Both the position numbers and the translations under genes were made by a program. From Plotosus lineatus (Eukaryota; Chordata; Actinopteri; Siluriformes; Plotosidae), in NCBI GenBank assembly GCA_024760905.1, contig CM045734.1:38069064-38133063 (forward strand): DNA of 64,000 bases, read 5' to 3'. Below, in pieces: positions 46,259 through 55,994 of the stretch (positions are counted from its first letter, which is position 1; each line of letters begins with the position of its first letter). The notes below the pieces were generated by a model that did no database searches, was not told the origin of the DNA, and saw nothing but the letters and a program-made list of their open reading frames with translations.

Positions 46259-46612
46259 ACAATTAGTTCAGTTCATTTTCTCTAACCGCTTAATCCATTA
46301 GGGTCATGGGGAGGCTTGGCACCCATCCCAGCCGACTCTGGGTGAGGGCAGAGTACACCCTGGACAGCTTGCCAGGCCATCCCAGGGCGGAAACATGCTG
46401 ACGGCTTTGCAGCTACTGTTGTTGAAAGTCAGCAATGGTTCTTTTACAGCCTCACACCATAGACAGTGAGAGACATGGCTGGCTTTTGATAACCCAGGCA
46501 GCTGCACTATGGGGGGGCTGGGGGGGGGGGGCAATCTTTGGTGAGTGGGGCTTGAACCCCCAACCTTAGGATCAGTGAGCCAATACATATACCACTAGGC
46601 CACCACTGCCAG
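46259..46612 (-). mobile_element. SINE-A, L2-tail form
   Basis: Minus-strand SINE-A with the L2-like tail (TTCATTTTCTCTAACCGC...) and the SINE-A body and head up to CCACCACTGCC. The target duplication TTATAATAACAATTA at 46244-46258 is matched by 46613-46627. The target is the same MITE1 position used by the RTE-tail SINE-A at 709-1054. Confidence 0.9.
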
Positions 46613-46942
46613 TTATAATAACAATTAAACATTCAAAAATGATGCACAAGATGTAAATAAAATATAAATACACAATCATACAGACCCGCACGTGCACACA
46701 CTCAGATGCACACCTCACATCAAAATGTAAGTAGTTTTAATGGGGGGATTTGGGTTGTTTTTTTGCTTTTGTTTATTCGGGATTTTTTGCATAATTGGCC
46801 TCATTTTGCTGCATTTTCTTAAGTTTCCCCCGTATTTTTCCTTAATTTACTTATTTTAAAATTTTTCGATTAATATTTTTGGAAAAACCTGCGATGCACT
46901 GCAGCCGCAGAAACTGAAGCATGAAGTAACGAGGGATCACTG

Positions 46943-47892
46943 TTTATCAGATGACACCTTCATTTGTCACATATAACTTACAGAACAGAAACTTTTTTTT
47001 TTCCCTCGCATATCCCAGCTTGTCAGGAAGTTGGGGTCAGAGCGCAAGGTTAGCTCTAGAGATGAGGTACAGACAGGGTTAAGGGCCTTTGCTCAAGGGC
47101 CAAAGTGGGGCAGATTAGTGATACAGGGGGTTTATTAGTGCTGTTATTTTATTGATTTGTGGAAGATTTCTGTCAGGATGTTTGCTTATCTTTTTGGAAG
47201 GAACCTCCAGTATCAGCACATTGTAAAAGCTAGAGGTTACACTGCTCTGTACTCTAGATATTATAATGTAAGCAGTAATCTGACTGAATAAACTGATTTC
47301 TCACTGATGGCGAATGATTAGAATCACACTAGCCTATTCTCGAATATCAGGAGTGACATGAAAGCATGGAATCATTACTTAGTGTTAGTGCAAAGCACCA
47401 ATGAAAAATGGCAAGATGAAATGTTAACGACAATATTAACATGAAAACTTGCATGTATGGTCTAAGTGTCAGTTTTGTTGTGAAGTGATTTTAGTGCTAC
47501 AAGTGTTATAAGACAATTTTTAGCAGTGACAAAATGGTTAGAAACAATTTAGTATTAAATGGATAGTTATCAAAAACATTTTTATTCAAAGAAATGATAC
47601 ATATAAAAAGTCATACACATGCATCCTATCTTAATGATAGTGGAGCAATAGGGAGCCCCATATTCACAGCATATAGACATGTGACATGGTTTTCCTGTTT
47701 CCATGCCTCCACCGGAAACTCACTGATGCTTCCATGTTATCAATAATAACCAGATCTATTATGAATAATGAAGCTGAAACCCCCCCAAAAAAGGCTCATG
47801 GACCACTGCTCAGACTTGTACAGAATAAAAGAAAAAAAGAGAATGTAATCAGGTAGGCAAATTTTCTCAAGCAAAACAACACCCAACATTAA
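46943..47892. other. No recognisable feature
   Basis: AT-rich sequence without supported features. Confidence 0.5.
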
Positions 47893-47954
47893 CAGGAGCA
47901 TGGAAAGTGAACTCATGCCTTTGAGCCTTATGCTCATTCAAGAAAAGGCATGAT

Positions 47955-48722
47955 CTATTTTTGAAGATCTTAAGGCCAAGGCAGGAGAAAGTGCTGCTGA
48001 TGAAACTTTCAATACCAGCCACGGCTGGTTTACCCGATTCAAGAAGAGGGCAAATTTGCATCATGTTGCCGGAAGTGGCGAAGCTGCATCTGCAGATAAG
48101 GAAGCCGCTGATAGCTTCCCGGAATTGTTACGGGAAATAATTGAGAAGGAGGGTTATTCACCGAAGCAAATCAATGCCGACGAGACTGGCCTTTTTTGGA
48201 AAAAAATTTCAGAAAAAGCCGACATGAGCCGTGAGGAGATGGTGATTCCTGGCTTCAAAGTGACTAAGGATAGGCTAACACTAATGCTTGGGGGGGAATG
48301 CGGATGGAAGCCAAAAGCTAAAACCTCTGTTGGTGTACCGGGCAGCTAATCCTTGAGTCCTCAAAAACGTTAGCAAGAGCTCTCTGCCAGTGATCTGGAT
48401 GTGGAATCACAAGGCATGGGTGACGTTGGCCATCTTCGAAGATTGGTTTTATCATCATTTTGTCCCGGAAGTGAATTTGTATTGCCGGGAGAATAACCTT
48501 CCCTTCAAAATTCTTCTCATTTTGTACAACGCCTCCGGACATCCCCCCACTTGGATAAAATCTGGAGATTCACTGCTGAATACAGTAATGTTTGACCAAG
48601 TTTTTGATTTGCAATCGGATTTTGTGTACAATGCCTTGAAACCGGGTCACAATGCACTTGAAATCACGTCAAAAGAAAGGCTTTCAGCTTTCATTTCATC
48701 CCAGTGTTCAAGTTTGTATTAA
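47955..48722 (+). pseudogene. Tigger (pogo) DDE transposase pseudogene
   Basis: The frame before 48056 gives a W-F-T-R-F-K-K-R-like CENP-B-type DNA-binding end. NADETGLFWKK follows (first catalytic Asp present), then VTKDRLTLMLGG, and after a frame break HKAWVTLAIFEDWFYHHFVPE and CRENNLPFKILLILYNASGH. In TIGD1-like proteins the last motif reads L-D-N-A-P-G-H, so the second catalytic Asp is Tyr here and the Pro is Ser. Breaks fall near 48345 and 48545. No activity is possible. Confidence 0.85.
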
Positions 48723-48813
48723 AACTCATCGATTTGAAATTATTTTACTTGAATTTAATTTATTTGAAATTAATGTTGATATTATTTTATATATTTGATA
48801 TTACTTTACAATG

Positions 48814-49160
48814 TGGGGCAGTGGTGGTCTAGCGGTATAGGACGCTGGATCGCTGATCCAAAGGTTGGGGGTTCGAGTCCCACTCTCCACAAGGTTGTCA
48901 CTGCCCCCCCAGTGCAGCCTAACTGGGTTATCAAAGGCCAGCCATGTCTCTCACTGTCTATGGTGTGAGGCATGTAAAAGAACCATTGCTGACTTTCAAC
49001 AAGAGTAGGCTGCAAAGCTGTCAGCGTGTTTCCGCCCTGCGATGGCCTGGTGAGCTGTCCAGGGTGTACTCTGCCCTCACCCGAAGTTGGCTGGGATGGG
49101 CACCAGCCTCCCCGCGACCCAAACTAGGATTAAGCGGGTACAGAAAATGAACTGAACTGA
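48814..49160 (+). mobile_element. SINE-A, L2-tail form, 11-bp TSD
   Basis: Head to GTCAGCGTGTTTC, then the L2-like module CGATGGCCTGGTGAGCTG, ending AAAATGAACTGAACTGA. The duplication ACTTTACAATG at 48803-48813 and 49161-49171 is perfect. The uninterrupted target is visible in the Tigger copy near 7810. Confidence 0.95.
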
Positions 49161-49256
49161 ACTTTACAATGTTATTTTTATAATAATTGATTTAGGGGTG
49201 TTTTATGAGCTACGGTAATGGTACTTATGGATGTATAGTACAATATGAGCATCATA

Positions 49257-49495
49257 CTAACTAACTCTTTATTGTCAAAGTACATTTACATACATTGAAA
49301 TTTGCTTTGTGCGCTAGGCACCTGTTGCCACTGTGCAGCGCCAGTTACTGCGTTGTTCTATCCTTTTGATGCTGAGCGCCAAGCAGGAAGCAACAACTGC
49401 CAAATTTTAACGTCTTATGGTATGACGCGGCCGGATTCGAACTCCGACCTACCGGAGGATAAAGCGGACGCTCTACCAACTGAGCTAAATCCCCG
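49257..49495 (-). mobile_element. SINE-D, tRNA-headed
   Basis: On the minus strand it starts GGGGATTTAGCTCAGTTGG with A-box TAGCTCAGTTGGTAGAGCG and B-box AGTTCGAATCC about 50 bp in, which gives a near-complete D and T arm layout. It ends GTACTTTGACAATAAAGAG and (TTAG)n. It is not a working tRNA gene because the 3' acceptor strand does not pair with GGGGATT. The empty site is visible in the Tigger copy near 7893. Confidence 0.85.
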
Positions 49496-49593
49496 GTACG
49501 TCACTGGAACATACAGTAACAACTTACGTTTTTTTTCAACTTATGTTCGACCGTAACTAAACTAAACTAAAACGTAAGTTGGGGACCGTCTGT

Positions 49594-51372
49594 ATTAACT
49601 TTAGTACCCAAATGTACGAGTAAACACTTAATTAGAGAACTACAATGTAATAAATTGGCAAGTTAGTATACATTACATACACAAGTTATATGTTTAAAAT
49701 AATATTAGCAGCATATTTTAAAAAATAATAGTAATTTTAGATGTAAATAAATGTGACTGGAAGAATGTGTGTTCGTAGAAGAATAAAATATAACACAAAA
49801 GACCATTTTTTCAGACATATTTTTTGTTGCTGTTGGCTAATTTTGTCAACCCACTTTCTTTCAGTGTGTAAAAACTGTGTTTTTCTATTTTCTGGTATTT
49901 ACGATAAATATGACTTGTGAAATGTCAAGGACCAATCTCATACAGGTTACTATTTGTTTATGAGCCTTTCTGTATCAGCCATGTTTATTTCATCCACAAG
50001 TGAATATACCATTTAGAAAGCCCTCTGTGAGAGTTATTACATGCAGTTTCAAATCTGCCTCTTGCCAGTCTAGTGTGAATAGCAATGCTGTATTAGCATG
50101 TCAAGATGATTCTCTAGTAGTGAATTTCACATTCAAATCTGAAATTCCATAATAAATTTGGATAGGGCGTTCTTTGTGCTTGGTTGGAGATGTTCTTGCG
50201 TGTTGTCGGTAGAGGTCTAAGGTCAATATAACCTCTTAGAGAAACTGAAGTGGACAGCTGGTATGGTGTGAAGTGGGCTCTAGTGTCAGCCTCATTTAAA
50301 TATCTAACAAGACTGATTATTATTATTATTTTTATACATGTAGAAAGCATATTAGAAGAGAAACATTTTATTTTATGGGCATTTGGGTTGAATAATACAC
50401 GACTGCTTTAGTCATTTGTCCACCCTCTCACAGTATGAAATGGGAAATATTTCACCCGTAAAATGATGGGCTGATGCTAAATGGTTTGTTCAACGGGAAG
50501 ATAATTTTGAACAAAACATATTTGGGAAAGGTAAACAACAAAACGACTCCTCGCAGCACTCTCAGGCTCATAAGCACATGCTGTACACTTGCAGACAGTC
50601 TGGCGAGAGCCAGTGGAGCCAACACTCTTTACACAGTGAAGCTGGCGAACAGGCTGATTGCTTATGCATTGGGTCTGCACATAACTAAAATGGAACGATT
50701 CTGTTTGCTGACCATTCATTGTTCATCTTTGTTTGGATTAATGTAGGAGCACTTCAGATGCATGTTAGTATGCAGACCGAGTCCCTGAAACTGCGGCAGT
50801 AAGCTCATCAAAGCTATCATTTGCCTAAAAAGCCCTGTCCATGGCTAATGAATGAGCTGTTGTTATCTGGGCACAAGGTCTATCAAAAGCCTTGAGACAA
50901 AAGAAATGGAGTGAGGGTGGTGGTGGTGCTGGTGGTGGGGTTCCTCCAAAGATGGGTCTCTTTATAAAACAGCTCACGTTGTTTAATTAACATGGCTGAA
51001 ATGAAAGCAATTTATTAATTATTCTAGCCCTGCTACTTTATTGGTCAGAAGCAGAATAAACAAGGGTAATTTGCATTCGAGCTCATGTAGAATAATTTTG
51101 GCTAAAATACTGGACTGATAATTCTGCAAAAGGTGGTCCATTTGGATCCTTTTGATATTACATTTAGAAATGGAAATGCAAATAAAGGTGACCCTTTAAA
51201 ATAAAGTGTTGAAAACGACAACAAATGTGCATGTTGTAGTATTTCTGCATCTATGGAATATGTCAGTAAATCAGATGACATTAATAAATCCTCCACAGAG
51301 CAGCCATAACGGGTTCTGCTGGCAAAAGCCACTGGGACAAGAATATAAAATCATTAAAATACTTCAGAAATA
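49594..51372. other. No recognisable gene or repeat
   Basis: AT-rich, apparently unique. The ORFs at 50474-50746 (plus) and 50477-50719 (minus) lie on top of each other and have no recognisable domain. Confidence 0.5.
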
Positions 51373-51712
51373 GGGGGCAGTGATGGTCTAGTGGTATATG
51401 GCGCTGGATCGCTGATCCAAAGGTTGGGGGTTCGAGTCCTACTCTCCACAAGGTTGTCACTGTCCCCCCCAGTGCAGCTAACTGGGTTATCAAAGGCCGG
51501 CCATGTCTCTCACTGTCTATGGTGTGAGGCATGTAAAAGAACCATTGCTGACTTTTGACAAGAGTAGCTGCAAAGCCGTCAGCATGTTTCTGCCCTGCGA
51601 TGGTCTGGCGAGCTGTCCAGGGTGTACTCTGCCTTCGCCTAAAGTTGGCTGGGATGGGCACCAGTCTCCCCGTGACCCAAATTAGGATTAAGCCGCATAC
51701 AGAAAATGATGA
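51373..51712 (+). mobile_element. SINE-A, L2-tail form (first of a pair)
   Basis: Complete copy flanked by ACTTCAGAAAT (51361-51371) and ACTTTAGAAAT (51713-51723), a target duplication with one change. It carries CTCTCCAC and AGTGCAGC in the body. Confidence 0.9.
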
Positions 51713-51755
51713 ACTTTAGAAATCTTTTTTATCATCCAACAGAATTCATTCAGAG

Positions 51756-52093
51756 GGGCAGTGGTGGTCTAGTGGTATAGGGCGCTGGATCGCTGATCCA
51801 AAGGTTGGGGGTTTGAGTCCCACTCTGCACAAGGTTGTCACTGTCTCCCCCCCCCAGTGGAGCTAACTGGGTTATCAAAGGCCGGCCATGTCTCCTACTG
51901 TCTATAGTGAGAGGCATGTAAAAGAACCATTGCTGACTTTCGACAAGAGTAGCTGCAAAGCCGTCAACGTGTTTCTGCCCTGCGATGGTCTGGCGAGCTG
52001 TCCAGGGTGTACTCTGCCCTTGCCCAAAGTTGGCTGGGAAGGGCACCAGCCTCCCCGCGACCCAAATTAGGATTAAGCGGGTACAGAAAATGA
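51756..52093 (+). mobile_element. SINE-A, L2-tail form (second of a pair)
   Basis: Complete copy in the same direction 43 bp after the first. It differs by CTCTGCAC and AGTGGAGC, which are also seen in the copy at 28462. A 36-bp segment starting GAACTTTAGAAATC occurs before it (51711-51746) and after it (52095-52130) with one mismatch. Confidence 0.9.
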
Positions 52094-52208
52094 TGAACTT
52101 TAGAAATCTTTTTTATCGTCCAACAGAATTAATTTAATCTTGAAAAAAATGCTGAAGAAGAACATAGTAAAAGATCAAGGAGATGATGTCTTTGGAGGGT
52201 GACAGTTC

Positions 52209-52549
52209 GGTTCCAGGACATTTGCTCACAGAACAAATGCTCACAAGACAAATGCTCACAACCTTAATGAAAAAACTAGACATTTGCTCACAACGTAAAA
52301 AATTTGTTCAATTTTAACCCTAAGCCTAACCCTAACCCTAAACTGTAACCCTAAACCCTAACCCTAACCCTAATGTATAATGAGTTAATTTAGCATTATG
52401 TATTTATAAGAATAAAGAATTTTATAACATATTGTGATCTTTTTGTATTATGCATTTCTGAGAACAAAGAACAAAAGATGTTGTGAGCAAATGTCCGTTT
52501 TTTCATTAAGGTTGTGAGTATTTGTCCTGTGAGCAAATGTCCGCGCACC
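52209..52549. mobile_element. TIR element with 8-bp TSD and telomere-like core
   Basis: Perfect 8-bp flanks GACAGTTC at 52201-52208 and 52550-52557 enclose 341 bp. The long inverted ends share GGACATTTGCTCACA, ACAAATRCTCACAACC and TTAATGAAAAAAC in mirrored order over about 70 bp. Within each arm GGACATTTGCTCACA-type units recur two to three times. The core holds CCCTAA-type repeats. No ORF. The 8-bp duplication fits hAT and several rarer superfamilies; the terminal GGTTCC/GGTGCG is not the usual hAT CAG, so I leave it unassigned. Confidence 0.8.
52315..52373. repeat. Interstitial telomere-like (CCCTAA)n
   Basis: About nine full or partial CCCTAA units with interruptions (CCCTAAG, CCCTAAACTG, CCCTAAA), the complement of the vertebrate TTAGGG repeat. 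It lies between the two inverted arms of the element. Confidence 0.9.
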
Positions 52550-52557
52550 GACAGTTC

Positions 52558-52959
52558 ATGATACATGCAGTAAGCACTGTGCACATGAACAATAAAAGTG
52601 AATATAAGTACTGTATCCATTTTCTTTTTCTATGAAGTAAATTGTACTATGTTTGTTGTACAAATAACACAATTCAATTAAACTTTCTGTGTTTGAGCAA
52701 AACTTTAGTACTTTATGCAACAGAGCTCAAAGTCCACGTCATCTAAAATTTATCATTACTACTTAATGGCCACTATCACCTTATATGGTTCCAAACAGAT
52801 GTACAGATATAGCACTCCAATAAGCAAATGCACTTCCATCAGCCTTGATAAAGACTGAACTAACAGAACTGAGGATGATAACTGGCCTGCTCACACAAAT
52901 ACGATCCTCACACATGAGTGAGGAAAACCAGAAAGGCTGAACTAAGAACATTTTAAAGC
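52558..52959. other. No recognisable feature
   Basis: AT-rich spacer without supported features. Confidence 0.5.
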
Positions 52960-53790
52960 CAATGTGGCCAACCCGTGGCTTCCGAGCCACATGTGGCTCT
53001 TTGCCTAGTTTCATGCGGCTCTTATGTTCATATCGAAGTTTGTGGGGTTTTTTTAATGCGCGTGTTTTGTTTCGCTTGAGTTCAATGTGGTATAATTGTC
53101 AAATGTGTATGTGCGTGAGATGAAAATACTACAAAGCTTTCCACTATAGGCGAGATCAGTTCAGTAAACAATTTGTGTCAAATTTGCTCTTAAAATGAGA
53201 TTAAAATGGCTGTGAAAAATGCACAGCAAAAGGAAAATATGAAGATGAACACAGGACATTTTTAACAGAGTGGGAGATGTTTTTTTCTTGTTCTTGAATG
53301 TAATGGAAAGCCATTCTGCTTTATATGTCAGGCGTCATTGGCACATTTCAAAACTTCAAATCTTCACTTCAGCTCACTGCATGCTAACTATGACCAGGAA
53401 TTTCCTAAAGAGACTGAACTTCACAAACACAAGTTGTTCCCTTTGAAAAGTCATCCAGAAAAGCAGATACAGTTTTTCCAAAAATTTCCAAAGAGCTCAG
53501 AGATCGTAACACTTGCATCGCATCAACTGGCACGGAACATTACACGGCCCAAAACGCCATACAGTGAAGGAGAATTTGTTATAAAATCCCTCGGTGACAT
53601 TGTTGAAATCTTGTCTCGTGAAAAACGACAAACTAAAATGTATGGTATCGGACGTCCAACTGTCCCGTCACACTGTTGAACACAGAATATTGGACATTAA
53701 CACGGCTATTGAATCACAGTTGCACTCTGACCTTCAAAGATGTATTTTATCATGTTGGTGTGTGAATTTACAAGAAATCAGGCTGAGCAG

Positions 53791-53824
<34 letters not shown>

Positions 53825-53936
53825 TAGAGAGAAAGGGATGGGTGATGTTCATGTGTGCCCATGTGTATGATGTGGCTATGTGCAGTAACAGAGTAAAAAA
53901 TGTGGCTCTTGGTCTCTGACTGGTTGTCCACCCCTG
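52960..53936 (+). mobile_element. hAT-type relic
   Basis: The left end CAATGTGGCCAACCCGTGG and the right end GACTGGTTGTCCACCCCTG are imperfect inverted termini. The flanks TTTTAAAG and TTTTAAGA are nearly identical and could be the 8-bp duplication. It contains an N-terminal hAT transposase fragment and a (GT)n tract at 53793-53823. The catalytic part is gone. Confidence 0.7.
53250..53760 (+). pseudogene. hAT transposase N-terminal fragment
   Basis: The main open part at 53338-53679 reads LHANYDQEFPKETELHKHK, then LKSHPEKQIQFFQ, and ASHQLARN-ITRPKTPYSEGEF with VIKSLGDIVEIL. This is the post-BED-finger region of hAT transposases of the ZBED/GTF2IRD2-like kind (K-P-F-S-D-G-E-type motif here read as T-P-Y-S-E-G-E). 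After a frame change near 53640 it continues VSDVQLSRHTVEHRI and IESQLHSDLQRC, also typical. The upstream cysteine-containing frame near 53320 (F-C-Q/Y-V-R-R type) is broken. Confidence 0.75.
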
Positions 53937-53993
53937 GTTTTAAGAAACACTATTTCTTCATTTCATAGTACTAACACAAAGGGGGGGAGGGAA

Positions 53994-53995
<2 letters not shown>

Positions 53996-54068
<73 letters not shown>
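53996..54068. repeat. (TA)n microsatellite
   Basis: More than 70 bp of TA. Further (TA)n tracts at 54164-54194 and 54460-54511 separate SINE fragments. Confidence 0.95.
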
Positions 54069-54072
<4 letters not shown>

Positions 54073-54158
54073 GACAGGACAAAGACTTTCTATTGAAACT
54101 TCATTTATCACTGCAGATCTGTTTCGAGGGGTGGTGAACCATCCTCTTCAGGTGATTA

Positions 54159-54194
<36 letters not shown>

Positions 54195-54197
<3 letters not shown>

Positions 54198-54456
54198 TCT
54201 TCTTTTCCTTTCAGCTTTTTTCCCCTTTTACTCGGGAGTCGCCACAGCGAATCATCTGATTCGCACGTTTGATTTGGCAGAGGTTTTTACGTCGGCTGCC
54301 CTTCCTGTCACAACCCTTTACGCAAGGGACAGAAACACACTGACGGCTTTGCAGCTACTCTTTACGAAAGTCAGCAATGGTTCTTTTACATGCCTCTCAC
54401 CATAGACAGTGACAGACATGGCCCGTCTTTGATAACCCAGTTAGCTGCACTGGGGG

Positions 54457-54457
<1 letters not shown>
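54195..54457 (-). mobile_element. SINE-A, RTE-tail form, 5' truncated
   Basis: Tail (GAAGAAGA) at the left against (TA)n, the LINE-like terminus, the 5'UTR-like piece and the body as far as TAGCTGCACTGGGGG. The tRNA head is missing, replaced by the next (TA)n. Confidence 0.85.
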
Positions 54458-54511
<54 letters not shown>

Positions 54512-54513
<2 letters not shown>

Positions 54514-54655
54514 CTTCTTATTTTCCTTTCGGCTTTTTCCCTTTCTCGGGAGTCGCCACAGCGAATCATCTGATTTGCACATTTGATTTGGGATGGGTTT
54601 TTATGTCGGATGCCCTTCTTGTCACAACCCTTTAGCAAGGGACAGAAACACGCTA
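54512..54655 (-). mobile_element. SINE-A, RTE-tail form, strongly 5' truncated
   Basis: Only the LINE-derived 3' part remains (AAAAGGAAAATAAGAAGAAA tail side to GGGACAGAAACACGCT). It lies directly between (TA)n and the next copy. Confidence 0.8.
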
Positions 54656-54992
54656 TATTTCTTATTTTCTTTCGGCTTTTTCCCTTTCTCAAGAGTTGCC
54701 ACAGTGAACATCTGATTCACACATTTGATTTGGCATGGGCTTTTACATCGGATGCTCTTCCTGTCACAACTCTTTAGTAAGGGACAGAAACATGCTGATG
54801 GCTTTGCAGCTACTCTTTACGAAAGTCAGCAATGGTTCTTTTACATGCCTCTCGCCATAGACAGTGACAGACATGGCCCACCTTTGATAACCCAGTTAGC
54901 TGCACTGGGGGACAGTGGCAACCTTGTGGGGACTCGAACCCCCAACCTTAGGCTCAGCGATCCTGCGCCCTATCCACAAGACCACCACTGCC

Positions 54993-54995
<3 letters not shown>
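54656..54995 (-). mobile_element. SINE-A, RTE-tail form, full length
   Basis: Complete minus-strand copy with the head ending CCACCACTGCCCC against a (TG)n tract. Its tail abuts the truncated copy with no spacer, so one was inserted at the end of the other. Confidence 0.9.
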
Positions 54996-55049
<54 letters not shown>

Positions 55050-55050
55050 C
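54996..55050. repeat. (TG)n-(TA)n microsatellite
   Basis: About 19 TG units followed by about 8 TA units, directly after a SINE head. Confidence 0.95.
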
Positions 55051-55495
55051 AAAAAAATGAACAGCACTCAAATATGATGTATGCTAATCATGTTAAAATA
55101 AATAAATAATCAAAATCTCCCAATTAATATGCAGTGAGCTAAATAAATTAGTGAAATTATGTGAACACTTACAGGAAATAATATTTAAATATATTTTGTT
55201 AAAGTTAATAAAATATGGGAGCCATCATCACAAAAACGGAGTCTTAATTCAATAAACTGATGTTCTGAGTTATGCACCTTTATAAATATAAATGATGTCC
55301 TCTCCATTTTAAAGTGACCCATTAAATTTACTTGGAAAGTCAGTTTGGGGAATTTTGTGTTGATGGGTCACGTATACACTTTTAGTACAATTTAGTAACC
55401 TTTTATTCACCCTGACTTTCAGTCACATAGAATTATTTAGCGCAGAGTTTGAAGCAATTTTATCAAATTGATATTAATTTGGATTGGCAGCACGG
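55051..55495. other. No recognisable feature
   Basis: AT-rich spacer without supported features. Confidence 0.5.
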
Positions 55496-55828
55496 TGTTG
55501 TCGAGGTTAGTACATCCACCCCATCTCACAGCAAGAATAGCTGGGAATTAAACCCAGCCCGTTTCTGTGTGGAGTTTGTATGTTCTCCCTGTGCTTGCGT
55601 GGGTTTCTTCCAGGTACTCTGGTTTCTGCTCACAGTCTGAAAGCATGCACAGTAGGCACATTGCCCCTAGGTGTGAGTGTGGGGTGTGAATGGTTGTGTG
55701 AGTGTTGGCCCTGTCATGGTTGTTGAGCCATCCAGGGTGTACACAGCCCTCACCCAGAGTTTGCTGAGATGGGCACAAGCCGCCCCATGACCCTAATTAG
55801 GAATAATTGATTTAGAAAATGAATTAAA
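55496..55828 (+). mobile_element. SINE-B with L2-like tail, 10-bp TSD
   Basis: Head GGCAGCACGGTGTTGTCGAG, body and L2-like module ending TTAGAAAATG. The perfect duplication AATTTGGATT at 55486-55495 and 55829-55838 defines the insertion. Confidence 0.9.
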
Positions 55829-55994
55829 AATTTGGATTTTTGTGCAATCACATTTATTCTTTACATCAGTTTTATTTATATCAGTTTTATTTATATCAGG
55901 TTGTATCATCTAAATGTCCTAAAGATTATGGAAAGAACACACTTTTGTTTGCCTGTTTGTTGTAGCTTTTGTTAAATCATCATCATCATCATCA

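Larger units (their letters stand above)
45269..46942 (+). mobile_element. MITE1 outer copy with nested insertions
   Basis: Starts CAGGGATCCCTCATTTTCTG and ends AACGAGGGATCACTG, so both MITE1 termini are present (5' CAGGGATCCC, 3' complement CAGTGATCCC). Three insertions interrupt it: a SINE-C (about 45417-45722), a second MITE1 in the opposite direction (45738-46189) and a SINE-A/L2 (46259-46612). The sequence TATTCAACGCTA appears at about 45407-45418 and again at 46225-46236, like a target duplication around the first two insertions together. Confidence 0.8.
47893..49593 (+). mobile_element. Tigger element, 5' truncated
   Basis: Contains the catalytic half of a Tigger-type transposase and then the 3' non-coding part ending AACGTAAGTTGGGGACCGTCTG at 49593 followed by TA. 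The end and the preceding ACGTCACTGGAACATACAGT segment match the 61718-62560 and 6338-8085 copies, so all three belong to one family. A SINE-A/L2 and a SINE-D interrupt the 3' part. The left boundary is approximate. Confidence 0.8.

Noticed and set aside
49420..49495. Functional tRNA gene on the minus strand
   Set aside because: The acceptor stem does not pair and the sequence continues into a SINE body with a poly(TTAG)-like tail.
52315..52373. Chromosome-end or fusion-point telomere array
   Set aside because: Only about nine imperfect units, enclosed by inverted arms and an 8-bp TSD; mobile-element origin explains it better.
54195..54995. CRISPR-like array (three similar units with spacers)
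   Set aside because: The units are truncated SINE copies hundreds of bp long in a eukaryotic setting, separated by microsatellites.
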